Shown here: one piece after another, positions 37,205 through 45,978 of the stretch
Layout: each line of letters starts with the position of its first letter
How positions within the stretch are numbered: the first letter of the stretch is position 1
Notes under the pieces: model-generated
Seen by the model: the letters and a program-made list of their open reading frames with translations, nothing else
What the model was told of the DNA's origin: nothing
Databases searched by the model: none
NCBI GenBank assembly: GCA_035762175.1
Contig: DASTPP010000091.1
Location: forward strand, 1-52,321
Direction: 5' to 3'
Source of the DNA: DASTPP01 sp035762175
Lineage (GTDB): Bacteria; Myxococcota_A; Polyangia; Polyangiales; Polyangiaceae
Length of the DNA: 52,321 nt
Program-made: the position numbers and the translations under genes

Positions 37205-38722
37205 GTGCATCGAAAGGCCACCGCCGCGCCCCCCCTCGGGCGGCCCCTGCGCTTCGCCGCGGCGGCCCTCGCCCCGGCGCTCTGCGCCCTCGCGGCGCCC
37301 TCGTGCGGCGACGACGCGGGCGACGCCGCGCCGATCTCCCTCGGGGCGCAGGGCGGGGCGGGGGCCGCGGGCAGCGCGGGTGACTGCCCCGCCGACCTCT
37401 CGGCGAGCGTGCTCGGGGCGCTGCGGGCGGTGCCGGGGCTCGACGCCCGGGCGGCGGCGACCGAGGCGCCTTCGGCGTGCGCCTTCGACCTCGAGTTCGA
37501 GCAGCCGATCGACCACCTCGCGCCCGGGGGGCCGCGCTTCCGGCAGCGCGCGCGGCTCCTGCACCGATCGGCGTCGGCCCCGCTCTCGCTCGCCTCGACG
37601 GGCTACGCCCTCTTCGGCCGGCAGGCGGCGGACACCGAGCTCTCGGCGCTGCTCGGGGCGAACCTGCTCGTCGTCGAGCACCGGTACTTTCCGCCCTCGT
37701 CGCCGCCCGAGCCCCGCGACTGGGCCCGCCTGACGATCGAGCAGGCGGCGGCCGACCACCACCGCTTCGTCGAGGCGCTGCGCCCGCTCTACCCCGGCCC
37801 CTGGCTGAGCGAGGGGGTCAGCAAGGGCGGCATGGCCTCGGTCTACCACCGCCGCTTCTACCCGGGCGACGTCGTCGGCACCGTCGCGTACGTGACGCCG
37901 CAGAGCGAGAGCCCGGTCGACCCGCGCTACGGCGAGTTCCTCGAGCGGGTGGGCGACGCGGGCTGCCGCGAGCGGCTCGTCGCGCTGCAGCGCGAGGCGC
38001 TCGCCTCGCCGCGGCGCGAGCGCCTGGTCGACACGATGGTGTCGGCGGGCGCGGCCGAGGGCCACTCGTTCGACTTCTTCGGCCCCGACCGGCTCTTCGA
38101 GTTCGCGATCGGCGAGGCGCGCTTTCTCTTCTGGCAGTACCAAGAGCCGGCGCGCTGCGCCGAGCTGCCCGCCGCCGCCGCGACCGACGACGCGCTCTAC
38201 GCGTTCTTCGACTCGGTCTCGTTCTTCTCGACCTTCTACGACGACGAGTCGCTCGCGTTCTTCGGCCCCTACTACTACCAGGTGGCGACCCAGCTCGGCG
38301 GCCCCGCGCCGCTCGAGCTGCACCTCGAAGGCCTGCTGCGCTACCCCGGCGAGAACCTGCCGGACGCGTACCCGCCCGCGGGCGTGCCGAAGGCCTTCGA
38401 CCCCGCCCCGCTCGACGACGTGGCCTCGTGGCTCACGCGCGAGGGCGAGCGCTTTCTCTTCGTCTACGGCGAGTACGACCCCTGGACGGCGGGCGCCTTC
38501 GACCCGGGCTCGGCCCGCGACACCCTCCGCCTCGTCGTGCCCCAGGGCAACCACGACGCGCGCCTGCTCGACCTGCCCGAGGCCGACCGGGCCCGCGCCT
38601 TCGACGCCCTCGCCGCCTGGACGGGCGTGACGCCCCGCCCGCCGCCCGGAGGCCCTTCGGCGCTCGCCTCGGCCCCCTGGCGCGCGCGCCCGCCGCGGCG
38701 CGCCCCGCGGCTCGCGCCCTGA
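37205..38722 (+). CDS. S37 family (PS-10) prolyl tripeptidyl aminopeptidase-like lipoprotein
   Basis: The 505-residue alpha/beta-hydrolase-fold peptidase matches family S37, first described in Streptomyces tripeptidyl aminopeptidases. Diagnostic blocks are FEQPIDHL, LVVEHRYFPPSSPPEPRDW, the nucleophile elbow GVSKGGMASVYHRRFYPGDV with S206, and YGEYDPWTAG with D425 and QGNHDARL with H450 completing the triad. An N-terminal hydrophobic segment ends APSC (Cys34), a marginal lipobox followed by GDDAG. GTG 37205 is chosen because it precedes the signal peptide; upstream in-frame sequence is the tandem repeat. It presumably releases tripeptides from extracellular peptides. A LysR gene follows 13 nt later. 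Confidence 0.88.
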   Translation: MHRKATAAPPLGRPLRFAAAALAPALCALAAPSCGDDAGDAAPISLGAQGGAGAAGSAGDCPADLSASVLGALRAVPGLDARAAATEAPSACAFDLEFEQPIDHLAPGGPRFRQRARLLHRSASAPLSLASTGYALFGRQAADTELSALLGANLLVVEHRYFPPSSPPEPRDWARLTIEQAAADHHRFVEALRPLYPGPWLSEGVSKGGMASVYHRRFYPGDVVGTVAYVTPQSESPVDPRYGEFLERVGDAGCRERLVALQREALASPRRERLVDTMVSAGAAEGHSFDFFGPDRLFEFAIGEARFLFWQYQEPARCAELPAAAATDDALYAFFDSVSFFSTFYDDESLAFFGPYYYQVATQLGGPAPLELHLEGLLRYPGENLPDAYPPAGVPKAFDPAPLDDVASWLTREGERFLFVYGEYDPWTAGAFDPGSARDTLRLVVPQGNHDARLLDLPEADRARAFDALAAWTGVTPRPPPGGPSALASAPWRARPPRRAPRLAP

Positions 38723-38735
38723 GGCCCCGGCCGCC

Positions 38736-39644
38736 ATGCCGCCCCGCAAGCTGCCGCGGCACCTGACGTGGCTCGAGTCCTTCGTCGCCTCGGTCGAGAT
38801 CGGCTCGATCGAGGGCGCCGCGCGCCACCTCGAGGTCGCGCGCTCGGTCGTCAGCGAGCACATCAAGGCCCTCGAAGACGCCGTCGCCGACGGCAGGGCC
38901 CTGCTCGAGCGCGCCCCCGGCAAGCGCCTGCGCCTGACCCCGGCCGGCGGGCGCCTCTACGAGGCCGTGCACGCGCCGCTGCACCAGCTCGATCTCAAGC
39001 GCCTGCGCGATCTCGCCTCGCCCGAGCCGAGCCTGCGCCTCGGTTTGAACCCGACGCTCTCGACGCTCGTCCTGCCCGCGCTCGCGCACGAGCTCGCGCG
39101 CCGGGGCCTGCGCATCGAGGCGAGCTTCGGCGGCGCCTACGAGCTCGTGCGCCAGGTGCAGACCGGCCAGCTCGACCTCGCCCTCGGCTTCACCCCCTTG
39201 CCGCCCCACCGCGGCGTCGCCTCCCGCTCGCTCGTGCGCCTGCCCTTCGTGGTGATCGCCTCGCCGGGCTGCCGCCTGCCCGCCCGCCGGCCCCTGCGCG
39301 TCGCCGATCTCGCCGGCGCCCGCTTCGTCGATTGGCTGCGCGACGACCCCTACGGCGGCGCCAACGGCGCGCGCTTCGCCGCCGCTGGCGTGCGCGTGCG
39401 CGAGGTGGCGCGCGCCGAGAGCTTTTTGCACCTCTTCGACCTCTTGCGCGCCTACAAGGCCTGCGCCATCGCCCCCGATCTGCGCCGCCTCGCGCCCTTC
39501 CCGGCCGACCTCGTGCCCGCCCCCCTCGCCGAAGACGAGCCGCAGGCCGTCGAGGTCGTCGCGCTCTGGGCCGAGCGCGGCGCCCGCACCGAGGTCGGCG
39601 ACTGGGTCGAATTCGTCGCCGAGCGGGTGCGGGCGCCGGAGTGA
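38736..39644 (+). CDS. LysR-type transcriptional regulator
   Basis: This 302-residue regulator has a winged helix at about 8-70 (TWLESFVASVEIGSIEGAAR, SVVSEHIKALEDAVADGRAL) and a substrate-binding domain (about 95-290; LGLNPTLSTLVLPALAHEL, QLDLALGFTPLPPHRGVASR). The recognition helix has VVSEHIKALE in place of the common VSRQIKRLE but keeps the fold. It lies 13 nt after the S37 peptidase stop on the same strand, so it is probably co-transcribed with it. Autoregulation or control of the peptidase is possible but unproven. Confidence 0.92.
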   Translation: MPPRKLPRHLTWLESFVASVEIGSIEGAARHLEVARSVVSEHIKALEDAVADGRALLERAPGKRLRLTPAGGRLYEAVHAPLHQLDLKRLRDLASPEPSLRLGLNPTLSTLVLPALAHELARRGLRIEASFGGAYELVRQVQTGQLDLALGFTPLPPHRGVASRSLVRLPFVVIASPGCRLPARRPLRVADLAGARFVDWLRDDPYGGANGARFAAAGVRVREVARAESFLHLFDLLRAYKACAIAPDLRRLAPFPADLVPAPLAEDEPQAVEVVALWAERGARTEVGDWVEFVAERVRAPE

Positions 39645-39685
39645 GGGCAGGGGCTGCTCCGCACGGAACGAGGGGGTTGCGAACC

Positions 39686-39908
39686 GGCCCCCGACGGAAG
39701 TCGGGGGCCGCGAACGCCCGCGGAAACGGCCGTCCAAGCCCTGCCGGAGGCAGGGCTCCCGCGGAGCGAGCCGCTGCCGCGCGCTCGCCCGGAAGCCGGC
39801 GCCCGCGCGAGCCCGGCCCCCGCCGAGGGGGCGGGCTTTGCTGGCCGAATCGGTTCGAGGCCACGCGGCACGAACGGGCGTTCGCTGCCCCGTACTTCAG
39901 TGCGGGGC
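39686..39908. repeat. Nested-palindrome element, copy 4
   Basis: The end hairpins are GGCCCCCGACGGAAGTCGGG (39686-39709) and GCCCCGTACTTCAGT/GCGGGGC (39887-39908). The left inner arm is AGCCCTGCCGGAGGCAGGGC, like the right inner arm of copy 1; the right inner arm ends GGGGGCGGGCTTTGC, like copy 2. The copy therefore looks like a mosaic of two arm types. It fills the 284-nt gap between convergent genes. Confidence 0.78.
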
Positions 39909-39928
39909 AGCCCGCCCCTCTCCGGGCC

Positions 39929-41716
39929 TCACCCCTTCGCGTCGCGCAGCAAGATCTTGCGCACGAGCGGGATGGGCAGCGCCCCCTGCGAGACGAAGGC
40001 GTCGTGAAACTGCTTGAGCCCCGCGCCCGTCTTCGCGCGGTACTCGTCGCGCAGCTTCTGGATCTCGAGCTTGCCCAGCGTGTAGTAGAGGTACGTCGGG
40101 TTGTACGCGCCCCGGCGCGACTCTTCGTAGGCGTTGGCGGGCTCTTGAAAGCCCTTCTCTTCGAAGAGCTTGGCGCCCTGCTCGACCGTCCAGCCCGCGG
40201 TGTGCAGCTTGATGCCGACGACGTAGCGGCAGTCGCGCAAGAGCGCCTCTTGCAGCTGCGCGAGGCGTATCTTCGGGTTCTGTCCGCCGAAGCCCTCGTC
40301 GACCATCATCTGCTCGGTGTAGTGCGCCCAGCCCTCCGAGTTGGTGCCGGCGCCGACCAGCTTGCGCGTCTTCGTGGGGAACTTGGGCGCGTACAAGAAC
40401 TGCAAGTAGTGCCCGGGGAAGGCCTCGTGCACGTTGATCATCGCGACGACGTAGGGGTTGAACAGCCGCAGGTGCTCTTCTTTGTGCTTTTTGTCCCACT
40501 CGGCCTCGACCGGCGTGACGTAGTAGAAGGCCTCGGTCGCCTTCGCCTCGAAGGGGCCGGGCGTGTCCATCGAGGCGAAGCCGCCCGAGCGCTGAAAGGG
40601 CGGCGTCTCTTCGATGCGCGGCCGCACCTCGGAGGGCACCGTGACGAGGCCCTTGTCGACCAAGAAGCGGCGCGCCTCTTCGACGGTGCGGCGCACCGAG
40701 GGGATGAGATCGTCGGCCGTCGGGTGCTCGTCCGAGAGCGCCTTCATCACCTGGGCGGGGGTCTTCTTCGCGTCGATGAGCTTCGCCGTCGCGACGAAGG
40801 CGTCGTAGTCTTTTTGCAGCTGCGCCTCGCCCCGGGCGAGCACCTCGTCGAGCGGCGCCTCGACCATCTCTTCGAGCTTGAGCAGCGTCGCGAAGTGCTC
40901 GGCGCCGATCGCGTACTTGCCCTTCGAGCGCGGCTTCAGGTCGGCCTTCAGCCAGGCCGAGAAGGCCTTGGTCGCCTCGACCACCTTCTTGTTGGCCGCC
41001 TCGAACGAGGCGAAGAGGGCCGCGTCCGAGCCGGCCGCCTGCTTCGCCCAGCCGGGCAGGGTCTTCTCGAAGTAGCCGACCGAGCCCCCCGCCATGCGGA
41101 CGGCGAGGTCGGTGAACTCTTTCGGCGGGTTCTTGACGTTCTGCTTGGCCGCCTCGTAGAGCGCCGGCACCTTCTCGAGCCGCGCGACGACCGCGCGCAG
41201 CCGCTCGGCGGCCGGGGCGAAGTCGCGCTTGATGAGCCCGTCGACGGCGCCGCCGGGCGTGCCCGCGTACATCATCGGGTTCGACTCCCACTCGCGCAGC
41301 GTCTCGAGGTGGAAGAGCGTGGCGCGCAGGTCGGCCTCGAGCGCCGTCGCGTCGATCTGCTCGTCGAACGAGAGCTTCGCCCGGTCGATCGTGGCGAGCC
41401 GCTCGCCGAGCGCCTTCAGCTCGGCGGCGCGCTTCTCGTGCGCGGCGCGCGAGCGGTCGGGGAAGAGCGGGTCGTACTTGTGCAGGCCCACCTCCGTGCC
41501 GCCGACGGGCGAGAAGGCGAACTGGGCCTCGAAGTAGTCGTCGACGAAGCGGGCGAAGTCGGCGTTGGCGGGCGCCGCGGCCTGGCCGGACGCGAGCGCG
41601 GCCGGCGGCGCGGAGGCCGAGGCGCGGGCGCCGGGGTCGGGGGCCGGGCTCGGCGGGTCGCACGAGGCGCAAGCGGCGAGGGCGAAGAGGGCGAAGAGGC
41701 GGCGGGCGTTGGGCAT
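39929..41716 (-). CDS. DUF885 family lipoprotein, putative zinc metallopeptidase
   Basis: The 595-residue protein has a signal peptide with lipobox CASC (Cys19) and an Ala/Pro/Ser spacer. A long helical DUF885 domain follows (FARFVDDYFEAQFAFSPVGG, LFHLETLREWESNPMMYAG, IDAKKTPAQVMKALSDEHP). The C-terminal part carries the gluzincin-like HEAFPGH with H430, E431 and H436, then SEGWAHYTEQMM with the likely third ligand, and NPTYLYYTLGKLEIQKLRD. The DUF885 fold is related to M32/M3-type peptidases, so peptidase activity is probable but not demonstrated for most members. Length is typical. The 248 nt upstream of its start (to 41964) hold only GC-rich sequence without a recognisable gene. Confidence 0.88.
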   Translation of the reverse strand: MPNARRLFALFALAACASCDPPSPAPDPGARASASAPPAALASGQAAAPANADFARFVDDYFEAQFAFSPVGGTEVGLHKYDPLFPDRSRAAHEKRAAELKALGERLATIDRAKLSFDEQIDATALEADLRATLFHLETLREWESNPMMYAGTPGGAVDGLIKRDFAPAAERLRAVVARLEKVPALYEAAKQNVKNPPKEFTDLAVRMAGGSVGYFEKTLPGWAKQAAGSDAALFASFEAANKKVVEATKAFSAWLKADLKPRSKGKYAIGAEHFATLLKLEEMVEAPLDEVLARGEAQLQKDYDAFVATAKLIDAKKTPAQVMKALSDEHPTADDLIPSVRRTVEEARRFLVDKGLVTVPSEVRPRIEETPPFQRSGGFASMDTPGPFEAKATEAFYYVTPVEAEWDKKHKEEHLRLFNPYVVAMINVHEAFPGHYLQFLYAPKFPTKTRKLVGAGTNSEGWAHYTEQMMVDEGFGGQNPKIRLAQLQEALLRDCRYVVGIKLHTAGWTVEQGAKLFEEKGFQEPANAYEESRRGAYNPTYLYYTLGKLEIQKLRDEYRAKTGAGLKQFHDAFVSQGALPIPLVRKILLRDAKG

Positions 41717-41964
41717 GAGGCTCTTTCGTGAGGGCGGGGCCCCGGGGCGAAGGCGGCGGGGGCGCCGGCGGACGCGCTTCGGCCGGGCCCGGGGCTAGCG
41801 GCCCGCCCCCCGCCTGTCAACGCGGCCAGGGCCCGAGCCGAGAACACCGCGGGCGGCCGCAGGTTCATCGCCCGGGCGCCCTCGCCCCGGGCCGGCCCGG
41901 CCGAGCGCCGGGCCGAAGCTCGGGCGCCCCACGGTTGACCTCGAGGGGGGCCCCGGCGCGCGCC

Positions 41965-41996
41965 TTGACAGATTCGAAAGAGAGTACACGCTACTG
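41965..41996 (+). promoter_or_regulatory. Candidate promoter of an orphan small RNA
   Basis: A perfect TTGACA (41965-41970) is followed after 14-20 nt by weak -10 candidates (TACACG at 41985, ACGCTA at 41988, CTACTG at 41991) in an AT-richer patch. The -10 is imperfect, so only the -35 box is firm. Confidence 0.45.
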
Positions 41997-41997
41997 C

Positions 41998-42151
41998 CTA
42001 GAGAGACGTCGGGCGTTCGGGTGAGTCTGCCCTGAACGTAGCCCGTGCGGGGCTCCGCACGTCGGCTTCAAACCCCTCCTCCACACGCCCAGGGCGACCG
42101 CCCCACCGCGCTCTCGAGACGCCCGGCCCGCAAGGCCGGGTGTCTTTTTTT
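41998..42151 (+). ncRNA. Candidate structured small RNA, about 150 nt
   Basis: No coding sequence lies between the promoter-like box and a strong intrinsic terminator on the plus strand, while both flanking genes are on the minus strand, so this is a self-contained unit. The centre folds into a long hairpin (about 42033-42070): TGAA/TTCA, AGCC/GGCT and CGTGCGG/CCGCACG pair around a GGCT loop. The flanks can close it: GGGCGTTCG near the 5' end with CGACCGCCC at 42104-42112 (one mismatch), and GAGAG with CTCTC. A long rod with an internal open region recalls 6S RNA, but I cannot confirm that identity from sequence alone. Confidence 0.5.
42117..42151 (+). terminator. Intrinsic terminator
   Basis: A 12-bp stem AGACGCCCGGCC/GGCCGGGTGTCT (one G-T pair) with a five-base loop is followed by a run of seven T (42145-42151). 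It is the clearest Rho-independent terminator in the window, on the plus strand, with no plus-strand gene upstream other than the candidate small RNA. Confidence 0.85.
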
Positions 42152-42197
42152 GTCTCGAGGGGGCCGGCGCCGTTAGGCGAAGCCAGATCGGGCGGTC

Positions 42198-42467
42198 GCC
42201 CCGGACTGAAGTCCGGGGCACGGCGTCGCCAGGTCGTGCCGCGCGACCTCGGGCCGGTCCGAAGAGCAAAGCCCGGCCCTCGCTGGGGCCGGGCTCCCGC
42301 GGGCGCCGGGCTTCCGGGCGAGCTGGCGAAGCCGCTCGCGGCAGGGCGGTGGCTTCCGGGCGAGCCCGCGGCAGCGGCTCGCGGCGCGCGAGCCCGGCCC
42401 CAGCGAGGGCCGGGCTTTGCTCTCCGCTTGAGCGGGGTACGCCGTGCCCCGTACTTTAGTGCGGGGC
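42198..42467. repeat. Nested-palindrome element, copy 5
   Basis: The end hairpins are GCCCCGGACTGAAGT/CCGGGGC (42198-42219) and GCCCCGTACTTTAGT/GCGGGGC (42446-42467). The inner arms (42266-42296 and 42390-42420) are perfect 31-bp reverse complements, beginning GCAAAGCCCGGCCCTCG. It lies 46 nt past the terminator and ends 21 nt before the M28 peptidase stop. The spacer between the arms holds GCTTCCGGGCGAGC twice (about 42310 and 42352). Confidence 0.85.
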
Positions 42468-42488
42468 CGCGGTCGCCCGCCGCCTGCA

Positions 42489-44093
42489 TCAGGGCTTGTA
42501 CAGCCCCTCGGCGACGAGCTCGTCGAGCGCGCCCTTCGCCTTCAGGTTCTCGGTCACCTTGTCGTGAGAGAGGCGCGGCCCCACGCGCTCGGGCAGGTCG
42601 GCGAGCGCGTAGGCCGCCGTCGCCACGCACGCGGCGCCGGCCGCGAGGTCGGCCTCGCGCACCTTGTCGAAGGTGTCGCTCGGGGCGTGGTGCACGTCGT
42701 CGTAGATCTTGTCGTCGACCTCGAGGTTGAAGGTCGGCACGCCCTCGAGCACGAAGGGGCAGTGGTCGGTGTCGCAGTGGAACTCATCTTTGAGCTCGCC
42801 CGCCCCGAGCCCCGCGAAGAGCCGCCGGGCGAGCGGCCCGAGGCGCTCGACGAGGTCGGGTCGGGCGTCGAGCCAGAAGCCCCGCGGGGCGCCGGCGCCG
42901 TGGTCGGCGTTGACCACCGCGACGAGCCGGTCGAGCTCGCCGGCGTGCGCCTTGACGTAGGCGCGCGAGCCGTAGAGCCCCTGCTCTTCGCCCGCCCAGA
43001 GCGCGAAGCGAATCGAACGCCGCGGCCGCGGGCCGGCCGCCAGCACGGCGCGCGCGGCCTCGAGCACCTGCGCGACGCCGGCGCCGTCGTCCTGGGCGCC
43101 GGTGCCGAAGTCCCACGCGTCGAGGTGGGCGGAGGCCAGCACGTACTCGTCGGGCCGCTCGCGCCCGCGCACCTCGGCGACGACGTTCGCCACCTTGACG
43201 GGGCCGGTCAACCGGCTCGCGTTGGTGAGGTTGATGGTGACCTTGCCCTCCTCGAGGCGGCGCTCGAGCCAGGCGCCGTCTTCGAGGCCGAGCTCGACCA
43301 TGGGCAGGGGCGCGGTGGCGCTCGCGCAGCCGAAGCAGGCGTGCGCGTTGCCCGCGTTGTTGTAGCGCCGGGCCCGCGAGAGCAGGGCGGCGACGCCCGC
43401 GTCCTTCAGGGCCTGCAGGGCCTTCTGCCGGGCGGCGAAGCCCCGGGGTCCCCCGCGCTTGCCCAGGCTCAGCACGGCCTTGCCGGCGAGCGCGCGGCCG
43501 CCCGCCTTGACGTCGTTCAGGTGGTCGATCCGCACGACCTCGGCGCTGAGCGAGCCGCCGGGCGGGGAGGGGGCCCAGCCGACCGCCTCGGCCTTGAGCG
43601 CGCGCGCCTGCGGCTCGACCGTGCTCAGCGTCACGGGGCCGCGCTCCCAGCCGGCCGCGAGATCGAACTCTTCGAGCCGCACGTCGTCGACGCCCATCGT
43701 GCGGAAGGCCTCGAGCGCCCAGCGGGCGGCGCCCGCGTAGACGGGCGAGCCGGTCAGGCGCGGGCCGTAGCCGTCGGTCAGCTCGCGCAGCAGCGCGTAC
43801 GAGCGGCCGCCGACCAGCGTCGCGCCCGCGATCGCCTGCAGCGGCGGCGTGACCTCGGGGGCCGCGTCCGTCCAGCGCAGGGGCGGCGCGGCCGAGACCG
43901 AAGGCGCGGCCGGCGCGATCTCGGCGCCCGACGCGGTCGCCGCCGCCGCCGCCTCCGACCCGGACGCCGCCGGCGGCGTCGGGGGCCCGGGGGGCGTTCG
44001 GTCACAGCCGAAGGCCGTAAAGAGCGTGAGGGCCGGGGCGAGCAGCAGGCGCGAGGGCAGGCGGAGGCGGGGCACGGCCTCTCGGGCTAGCAT
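42489..44093 (-). CDS. M28 family zinc peptidase lipoprotein
   Basis: The 534-residue protein has a signal peptide with lipobox AFGC (Cys30) and an Ala/Ser/Pro spacer to about residue 75. A helical segment follows, then a PA-type insert (about 170-280; SAEVVRIDHLNDVKAGGRAL, ALAGKAVLSLGKRGG). The M28 catalytic domain contains ASAHLDAWDFG with H323 and D325, GAQDDGAGV with D335, GEEQGL with E369 and E370, VVNADHGAG and DVHHAPSDT supplying the last His. This is the two-zinc aminopeptidase/carboxypeptidase-Q arrangement. ATG 44093 is chosen because it opens a proper signal peptide; the frame is open upstream to 44285, but that would bury the signal. It probably cleaves peptides at the cell surface. 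Confidence 0.9.
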   Translation of the reverse strand: MLAREAVPRLRLPSRLLLAPALTLFTAFGCDRTPPGPPTPPAASGSEAAAAATASGAEIAPAAPSVSAAPPLRWTDAAPEVTPPLQAIAGATLVGGRSYALLRELTDGYGPRLTGSPVYAGAARWALEAFRTMGVDDVRLEEFDLAAGWERGPVTLSTVEPQARALKAEAVGWAPSPPGGSLSAEVVRIDHLNDVKAGGRALAGKAVLSLGKRGGPRGFAARQKALQALKDAGVAALLSRARRYNNAGNAHACFGCASATAPLPMVELGLEDGAWLERRLEEGKVTINLTNASRLTGPVKVANVVAEVRGRERPDEYVLASAHLDAWDFGTGAQDDGAGVAQVLEAARAVLAAGPRPRRSIRFALWAGEEQGLYGSRAYVKAHAGELDRLVAVVNADHGAGAPRGFWLDARPDLVERLGPLARRLFAGLGAGELKDEFHCDTDHCPFVLEGVPTFNLEVDDKIYDDVHHAPSDTFDKVREADLAAGAACVATAAYALADLPERVGPRLSHDKVTENLKAKGALDELVAEGLYKP

Positions 44094-44283
44094 GGCGCCC
44101 GGCGCGCCGCAGGGCGGCCGGGGCGCGAGGGGGCACCGCTGTCTCCACCTTTCTGTACCCGGGCCCGGGCGGGCGCGGCCGATCGGTACCCGGGCCCGGG
44201 CGGGCGCGGGCGACGGGCGGGTCGAATTCCCCTGCCCAAGGGCGGCGAGGCGCGAGACCATCGGCGTCAGGCGATGGCGTTTC

Positions 44284-45594
44284 ATGCGCGCCCGAATTTA
44301 CGACCCCGTCGGCCCCTGGTGGTGGCGGCTGCCGCTGCCCCTGCTCGGGGCGCTGTGCCTCGGCGGGGGGCTCGCCTGGGGCCAGGGCGGGGGGCGCGCG
44401 ATCGCCTGGCCGGTCGTGGTCGCGGGGCTCGGCCTGCTCGCGCTCTCGCGCGTCCTGCCGACCCGCTTCGCCGAGCGCGACGCGCGGCTCGAGCTCGCCC
44501 CCGGGCGGGTCGAGGTGCGCGAGGCCGGGCCGCTCACGCAGCGCATCGACGCGACGCGGGTGCGCGCCGCGTCGACCGCGCAGCTCGAGGGCGAGTACGC
44601 CGTCGCGCTCGAGGGCCCGGGCCGGGGGCGGCACCCGCTCGTGCTCAAGGTCCGGGCGGCGCGCGAGGTCGAGCGGCTCTGCGACGCGCTCGGCGTCGGC
44701 TACTACGGCGTCGGCGAGCTGCGCTGGGCGGGGGACTCGAACGCGCGGCGGCTCGAGCGCTCGGTCGCGTGGGCGGGCGCCGCGGGCGGCGCCTTCGTCG
44801 CCGCCTGCCTCGTGTCCCCGGGCCTGCTCGAGGCGAGCGCGCCGTTCTTCGCGCTGGCGGTCTCGTGGGTCGCCACCGCGGCGCTGGTGCTCGCGGGCCT
44901 CGCGCTCGAGCGGCTCCGGCGCGGCGGCCCCTCGCGGTGGGTCGGGCTCACCAAGGCGGGGCTCGATCTGAGCCAGATGGGGCTCGCCTTCCGCTTCGTG
45001 CCTTACCACCTCATCGAGGCGGTGACCGAGGCGGAGGGCGCGGTCGAGGTGACGCTGGTGCGGCCCTACGGGGCGCTGCGCATCCCCCTGCCTTTGCCGT
45101 CGCCGCTCGACGGCGGCTCGGCCGCCGACGTCGCGGCCTTGGCCGCGCAACTTCGCACGGCGGCGCGGCGGGCGCGCGGCGACCGGGCGCCCGAGCCCGG
45201 CGTGGGCCCCTCGGTCGAGGCGCTGCGCCGGCACGGCGAGTCGGTCAAGGCCTGGCTCGAGCGCCTCGACGCGACGGCGCAGGCGATGCGGGCGGGCTCG
45301 ATCTACCGGGGCGCGGCGGTGAGCGCCCGCGAGCTCTGCGAGGCGCTCGACAACCACGACGCCGACCCCGAGCTGCGCGCCGCCGCCGCGCGCGTCTTGC
45401 TGCGCGTCGACCCCGGCGAGGCGCGCCCCCGCGTCGACGCCGCGCTCGCCACCCTGCGCGACGCCGACGCCCGGCGGCGCCTGCGCCTCGTCGCCGACGA
45501 GGCCGACGAGGCCGACGGCGAGGCGCTCGAGGCGCTCGAGGCGCTCGAGGCCCGGCGGGCGAAGGCCGAGGCGGCGGCGAGGCGGGCGAGGTGA
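44284..45594 (+). CDS. Four-helix integral membrane protein, unknown family
   Basis: The 436-residue protein has two hydrophobic hairpins: helices at about 12-32 and 40-58 (WWWRLPLPLLGALCLGGG, VVVAGLGLLALSRVL), then a beta-rich soluble segment (LELAPGRVEVREAGPLTQRI, resembling a bacterial PH-like fold), then helices at about 160-180 and 185-207. A second beta segment follows (RFVPYHLIEAVTEAEGAVEV). The C-terminal 130 residues are helical and charged, with HEAT-like pieces and a final EALEALEALEA repeat. No enzyme motif is seen. It is divergent from the M28 peptidase gene; the 190-nt spacer contains two copies of a 20-nt-class repeat (CCCGGGCGGGCGCGG, about 44162 and 44191). Confidence 0.75.
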   Translation: MRARIYDPVGPWWWRLPLPLLGALCLGGGLAWGQGGGRAIAWPVVVAGLGLLALSRVLPTRFAERDARLELAPGRVEVREAGPLTQRIDATRVRAASTAQLEGEYAVALEGPGRGRHPLVLKVRAAREVERLCDALGVGYYGVGELRWAGDSNARRLERSVAWAGAAGGAFVAACLVSPGLLEASAPFFALAVSWVATAALVLAGLALERLRRGGPSRWVGLTKAGLDLSQMGLAFRFVPYHLIEAVTEAEGAVEVTLVRPYGALRIPLPLPSPLDGGSAADVAALAAQLRTAARRARGDRAPEPGVGPSVEALRRHGESVKAWLERLDATAQAMRAGSIYRGAAVSARELCEALDNHDADPELRAAAARVLLRVDPGEARPRVDAALATLRDADARRRLRLVADEADEADGEALEALEALEARRAKAEAAARRAR

Positions 45595-45682
45595 GCCGTC
45601 AGCAGAACCGGTCGTCGAGCTCGTCGCGGTTGCGTCCCGGGCACCGTCCGGGGGGCTCGGAAGGCTCTGCAGAGGTGAGGGG

Positions 45683-45832
45683 GCTACCTGCGGGGGTGCC
45701 CGGAGGTTTCTGCGAAGGCTGGGGGGCCACCTCCGGAGGTGCTCGGGGGTCAATGCATTGATGGGGGGGGCACCTCGGGAGGTGCCCAGGGGGTCAATGC
45801 ATTGAGGGGGGGGCACCTCCTTGAGGTAGTTC
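45683..45832. repeat. Tandem 44-nt repeats with TCAATGCATTGA palindromes
   Basis: Two good copies and partial flanking copies of a unit hold a hairpin (CACCTCCGGAGGTG or CACCTCGGGAGGTG) and the perfect 12-nt palindrome TCAATGCATTGA at 45750-45761 and 45794-45805. The G-run spacers vary. The unit is AT-containing and unlike the GC-only repeats elsewhere. It follows the membrane-protein stop by about 90 nt, in the 623-nt gap between convergent genes. Confidence 0.75.
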
Positions 45833-45978
45833 GTTAGGTTCATGTTCGGGGGCCAATCGAACCAAAGGCCCGCTCGGGGCCGATGCGTTCAGGTCACGCG
45901 GCCCGGGCCCCTTGCGCTGCACCCATACCAACCGTGCTTGATGCGGCCAGGAAGGGGCCCGGGGCGCGCCGCCCAGCG

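Noticed and set aside
42198..42467. Repeat-spacer pattern considered as a CRISPR array
   Set aside because: There are only two inverted arms and two end hairpins, no regularly spaced direct repeats, and no cas genes in the window.
44094..44285. Longer start for the M28 peptidase at 44285
   Set aside because: It would place about 64 unstructured residues before an evident signal peptide and would overlap the start of the divergent membrane-protein gene.
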